DNA of 64,000 nt from Nomia melanderi (taxonomy: Eukaryota; Arthropoda; Insecta; Hymenoptera; Halictidae), in assembly GCF_051020985.1 (NCBI RefSeq), contig NC_134999.1, forward strand, positions 29,545,160 to 29,609,159, written 5' to 3'. How positions within the stretch are numbered: position 1 is the stretch's first letter; each line of letters opens with the position of its first letter. Below the pieces are notes generated by a model. That model was not told the DNA's origin, searched no databases, and was given only the letters and a program-made list of their open reading frames with translations. Of the stretch, positions 59,685-64,000 are shown in pieces. The position numbers and the translations under genes are program-made.

Positions 59685-62600
59685 TTATAAGTAGAACAAC
59701 GTATCAGAAAGAGTTTCATGTGGTTCTATTTGTATATTCTGTCCAACAAGAGAAACAAGCTTATGAGCATATTGACAAGGGGCAGGAACTTTTACAGTGC
59801 CTGGCCAATTATAGTACAAGTGGCAAAGCTTGTACGTTAATCGTTGTATATGCTCTGCCTTCATATTTTTGTTGTCATAAACAACAATATAACGTGTGGG
59901 TGAGACTGTACCCATTCGTACATTTTGTGACACCAAAAAGAAATCGTAAATAGAAGGTCGTGTTATACACGTATCCACAATTGTTCCCGGTAGCGGATTT
60001 TCCAAACCTGAGTTCTATAATTTAAAAAAAGGCGTTTGAACGATTAAACAGCATAATTTATAATTACAATGAACATTGGATAATTGCAACATCGTCATCC
60101 CCACCATACTCCACCAGGTTCCTTTTAACACAATATAGCACTCGACAATTAGCCACGGTTGAATGGTACAACACGATTCGACTATTGTTGAACTCGACGA
60201 TTTAATGTCTTTTTCTTTTTTATACACAGTTCGTTTCTATATCCGAAACTTCAATCGTTTATTATACAAGCAATTATGATCGTAATTCTATCGTGTTTGG
60301 TATCATTTTTATCAGAAAAACATAACAAACATGGCGGTGAACATTTCATTTACTAAAAATCAAAAATAAAGTTTGATTTTTGAGTTAAAGGTCTTAAAAT
60401 TTAAGTCCTTTTCGCGAGTCTTTAATGTTACCGAACGCGTCGACTCTTAGTCTTTCCGTTTTTTTTTCACTTGCACTGTCTTTCTCTACGTCCGCCATGC
60501 TAAAACCTTTCATGGGGTGGATTCGGTTCTATCTCCTCATAATTACAACCTTCCGGTCCCGTTCAATGTTGCAATTATCCAATGTTTACTGTATTTGCTT
60601 TTTCATTTATAAACTTACACATTTTGCGAATAATCGTGTGTTAATACGTTTATGAATTGCTATAACAGTTAACGTTGGCTGGTAAGTTGGTTCTATATTT
60701 TTAAATGTTGCTAACAATTGTTTCACTTCATATTTAGCAACAGTGTCGATTTGACCGTCACCAACACCGTCTCGGTAAACAATAATACGGTCTGGGTAAC
60801 GTTTATTATGCTATAATATAAACATTAAACATTTAAGACATTAAGCATGTGAAACAGTAATTCTGTTAAAGTAGTAACAAAGGATTACCTTATAATAGGC
60901 TTTTAACGCTGAAATCAAGCAAATTTGAAGCATGTCTACTAACTCTTGATGACGACTTTGTAGACAAATTTTACTGTGCCAAGTTGTTAGTAACTTATCA
61001 AGACTCGCTACAAAACCTGCAACACTTCCTCTTGTTGATTGACTAGTACCTCCATGGTACACATCTATTCCACATATCATACAATTATCCTATCGGAATA
61101 AAATATAGAATTTATGTTCTGTTCATTTGAGTAAGAATTTATAAATATTGTTTGTACCATTGGTATAGCCAATGCCCAAAGAGCTCCGCCTATTTTGCAA
61201 TTAATTTGCAAAGCAATCTTCTCTGTTATACTTTTCAACTTATCACCACGAGAGATAGTTCTCGACATAATTACTTGAGAAGGTATAGGCATTTCTACGC
61301 AACATACTCTAAGCAATAAGTAATTCAATTATCATAGAGAAACATAATTTTGAAAGTTTTCAAAACAATATCTGACCTCTTTACAGCAGAATATCTATCA
61401 GTTCGATTTGTAGGAAATATAATAACCATTAAATTTATATTACGCTGAATATTTCTGCGTAATTCTTGTAGGTACGTTTCCGTCCTATCATCTCTCAGGC
61501 AAATAATCTGTGGATCTCTGACAACCATTCCCATTGCCTTTGACACTTTTTTAAACATATCAACAAATTCTTGTGAGCACCTTGTGTCTCTTTGAGAAAA
61601 TAATACGAACCATTGGTTTAAATTTGGCTAAAAATATAAATAGTTTTGAAAACAATGTTATCAAATTCCATGCGCAAAACTACTTACACTTCGTAACATA
61701 GAATTCTTACAAACTACAGAACCCCAATCTGCAGGTTTATGATTTGGTGGTCTAAATTTCCTATTCTGACCAAAGATTATTTCCTCAGGTTCTAAAACTC
61801 TTCCTGTAAAATCAATTAAATTTGATTCCAGTCGTAAACCCCATTCAGCCAATATTTCTCTTGGAATATCATTATTCTGCACTTCTTGTACGAAATGTTT
61901 AAATACATCGCGACGAGCGTTAGGTGTCATTTTAGTCAATACATCTAAATCTTTCATTACTTTGAAGTCTGAACGAATACTATCGGTTAAACTTGCTATG
62001 TAACATAACTCCGGAATTAAAAGTATCAACTGTTCTTGTGGCTGTATACAATTCATAAATAATGTTAATTAGTCATGACTTAAATTTTACTAATAATTTA
62101 TATCTTTATACAAAAATATTGCTCACTTCACCCGTTGGCGATTTCATTTTCGCACGATGAACTAATAGCGGTTGTTTAGGATCTCGTATTTTTAAATTCC
62201 AATGTTGTTTATAATAATCAAATAATGTTATTTGTTGTCCTCCTTTATCAAAAGAATACGATGGGTCTTTGTCCCACGCAATATCATCGACACGGTAAGT
62301 TCTATTATTGTACCTTGTAAATACAGACAAACCAACTATTTCTTTCATAACAGCATCTCTAAAGTTTGGTTTGTTCCCCAGATTAATCCTGCATCATAAT
62401 ATTTTTATAATATTAATTAGTTACTTTTTAAAATAATACATAGAAAACTCATTTTAAATTCTTACATGATATCACGTACTGTTTCTGTACGCATAACACG
62501 ATGTTTTGCATCTATACACAGCATTAAACCACCTTCGTATTCACTGATAGCTGTGACGTAACCAGGCCACACCTCTAACTTATGTTGCGGTACCGAACGT

Positions 62601-63296
62601 ATCCCCTTAGGATTGAAATTATGTTGACCAATGCGAACTAAGCTAAGAGCTCGCATAACGCGGCCGAGTAAAACATTAAAAAATGGAATATTTTCCGTCA
62701 TACTTTGTTCTTTTTTATATATTACAGTCAATATTATTGATGTCCCATCCAAAGGATGTGTAGATTTGAAAATGGTAATCTGAAAATCACATGTCATACA
62801 AATATATATTTATTTATATTTATTATTCGCTATTATTTTCACTCACGTCTTGCTGTAATTTCTGAGGTAAATAGAGCATAACGCCGTCAAATACTCTGGT
62901 TCGTCCAAGAGCTTGTAAATGTTGATTAAGAAGTTTTCTGCGAAGAGGTCTAGAGTCTATATCAGGATTAAACTTAACTTCATAATTGAATAATCCTTTC
63001 CCAGCATCCAATTTGAGGTTTATATAATTTGCACTTAACTGCACCCTGAATGTTTATTATTAATTTGTAATTTATTTTATTTAATGCAATTTAATTAATG
63101 TTATAAAAATTATTCTGAAATATTAACTTACGGTTTTCCCCCAGTTCCCTGTTGAGGAATCAATTTAGGTTTTTGGAATGATGCACTAGATGTATTGCAA
63201 CTGTCTAGTGTCATATCTGATAATTTACCTAATACTCCTGCAGTATCATCAGATGGTGCAGGAATATTTGACCGTTCAAACGGTTGTGCACTCAAA
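59685..63296 (-). CDS. aub: Aubergine/Piwi-type Argonaute (5' end missing)
   Basis: PIWI-clade Argonaute that binds piRNAs and slices transposon transcripts in germ cells. Ten exons, minus strand: 63296-63132, 63045-62847, 62779-62466, 62388-62127, 62041-61688, 61627-61377, 61308-61158, 61089-60889, 60810-60619, 60014-59685. All have GT-AG introns and consistent phases, giving 805 codons before TAA. PAZ is in the 62388 exon (TYRVDDIAWD, LFDYYKQHWNL). MID holds the 5'-phosphate pocket residues (YSAVK, SQV, QINCK). PIWI has all four catalytic residues: Asp in GIDVYHGG, Glu in RHQELVDML 40 residues later, Asp in VYRDGVGDGQ at +72, and His in CQYAHKL; it ends LSDTLFYL. An upstream exon is required (phase 2 at 63296) and should carry the RG-rich N-terminus; I could not find it in the window. 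ATTAAA at 59540-59545 is a likely poly(A) signal. Aub versus Piwi cannot be settled without a tree. Confidence 0.92.
60072..60586. mobile_element. MITE in the last aub intron
   Basis: A perfect 21-bp terminal inverted repeat (AACATTGGATAATTGCAACA followed by T) lies at 60072-60092 and inverted at 60566-60586. The insertion accounts for most of the 604-nt intron between the last two exons; the other introns of the gene are 60-90 nt. It has no transposase. The ends are identical, which suggests a recent insertion. Confidence 0.75.
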
Positions 63297-63426
63297 CTAT
63301 AAAAATATACGTTGATCCATTTGGAATATATTTTTGTGTAAAATATTAAGTACATAATCTTTTTGTTTTTTACAAAATAGAAAATTTTATACACATATAA
63401 AAAAACTATGTATTTAGATTGCCAAA

Positions 63427-63578
63427 CATAAGTATTTTGACACTTTTGCATTGCTACTAAAGTAATTCTTTTCATTAAAATCACTTATTATAGTGTTGAT
63501 GCTGATATTAATTATAAGTAATAATATTAAAGACATAAACATTTTAATGAGTTCATATTAAGTGTCCAAATACTTATG
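63427..63578. repeat. Inverted repeat pair, possible Tc1/mariner-like ends
   Basis: CATAAGTATTTTGACAC at 63427 and GTGTCCAAATACTTATG at 63562-63578 are inverted copies with one mismatch. They could bound a 152-bp miniature element. Alternatively the GTGTC side could be the outer end, in which case these are edges of two separate elements. Confidence 0.45.
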
Positions 63579-63640
63579 CATAGTAGTGTGTAATCTTAGT
63601 ATATGTACATTTACATAATATATTAATTATTTTCAATTAT

Positions 63641-63914
63641 TCATAAATTAGGTCTTTCTATTCCTTCTTCTGTAATTTCAAAAATTCATTGAATATAGTA
63701 AAGTATATAAAATAATGATTTATTTAACCCTTTTGGTGCTGAATATCTTAATGCATATGGTATAGTTTACTATGAGAAAATTATGAACAAAATTTTACTC
63801 ACTTTTCAAGTTTTTTACAAGCATTCTATAAATATAATAATCTTTACGCAATAAGTTGAGATTTTGTAAGTCTGTTGTAAAACTGGAGGAAAGCCCTTTT
63901 ATTAGAGACGACAT
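63641..63914 (-). CDS. Possible 46-residue protein in two exons, function unknown
   Basis: ATG at 63914 in a good context (CAAAATGTC), exon 63914-63803 ending at a GTGAGT donor, then AATTACAG and exon 63669-63641 to TGA. The product begins MSSLIKGLSS and contains LLRKDYYIYRMLVKNLK, which has a YR-type motif vaguely like LYR mitochondrial proteins, and ends EGIERPNL. I do not recognise it. The first exon could instead be the start of a gene whose other exons I failed to find, or part of the aub 5' region with a different donor. An alternative join to 63296 would need the weak donor GTAAAA. Confidence 0.25.
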
Positions 63915-64000
63915 TTTGGTATCTTCAGATATTATGTAATATATTGGTTCATGGCACCATAAAGATTAACACATTCGTAACCATGGTTACTTTTTTTATA

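Noticed and set aside
1..64000. Search for CRISPR arrays, bacterial operons, rRNA and transposase or reverse-transcriptase genes
   Set aside because: No regular spacer-repeat structure, no ribosomal RNA signature and no transposase, integrase or reverse-transcriptase motif was seen on either strand.

Overview
The window looks like nuclear DNA of an insect, most likely a hymenopteran and probably a bee. This is inferred from very AT-rich spacers broken by short GC/CpG-rich islands, short AT-rich introns with GT-AG ends, and three recognisable genes: an Odd-skipped-type zinc finger, an insulin receptor substrate (Chico/IRS) and an Aubergine/Piwi Argonaute. No bacterial operons, rRNA, tRNA or CRISPR arrays were seen. 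No taxonomic search could be run.

Layout. 1-4.5 kb: AT-rich spacer with one small TTAA-ended repeat. 4.5-6.1 kb, minus strand: a two-exon odd-skipped family gene with four C2H2 fingers and a GC-rich upstream flank to about 6.75 kb. 6.75-44 kb: a roughly 37 kb gene-poor stretch in which I find no convincing protein gene. It holds many short non-autonomous transposon-like elements, several bounded by TTAA; micro- and minisatellites; a large palindrome; and GC-rich islands that are candidates for regulatory DNA of the developmental gene. 44-55.7 kb, minus strand: the IRS gene. Eight coding exons plus a 303-nt in-phase exon join without frame conflict, giving PH, PTB and nine YxxM motifs. 55.7-59.6 kb: spacer with three short elements. 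59.7-63.3 kb, minus strand: ten exons of an aubergine/piwi gene whose N-terminus lies outside the part I can assign. 63.6-63.9 kb: a possible tiny two-exon ORF.

The three gene products do not form one pathway. IRS couples the insulin receptor to PI3-kinase and Ras, Aub/Piwi acts in the germline piRNA pathway, and Odd is a patterning transcription factor. The most interesting observation is inside IRS. Directly after the PTB-encoding exon lie (i) a 57-nt candidate exon with strong splice sites and (ii) a candidate terminal exon coding a 52-residue tail that ends in a single hydrophobic segment. The second splices in frame to the PTB exon and would make a PH-PTB protein anchored in a membrane and lacking every YxxM motif. 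The second main theme is the density of TTAA-bounded miniature elements in several families, including two that meet at one shared TTAA.
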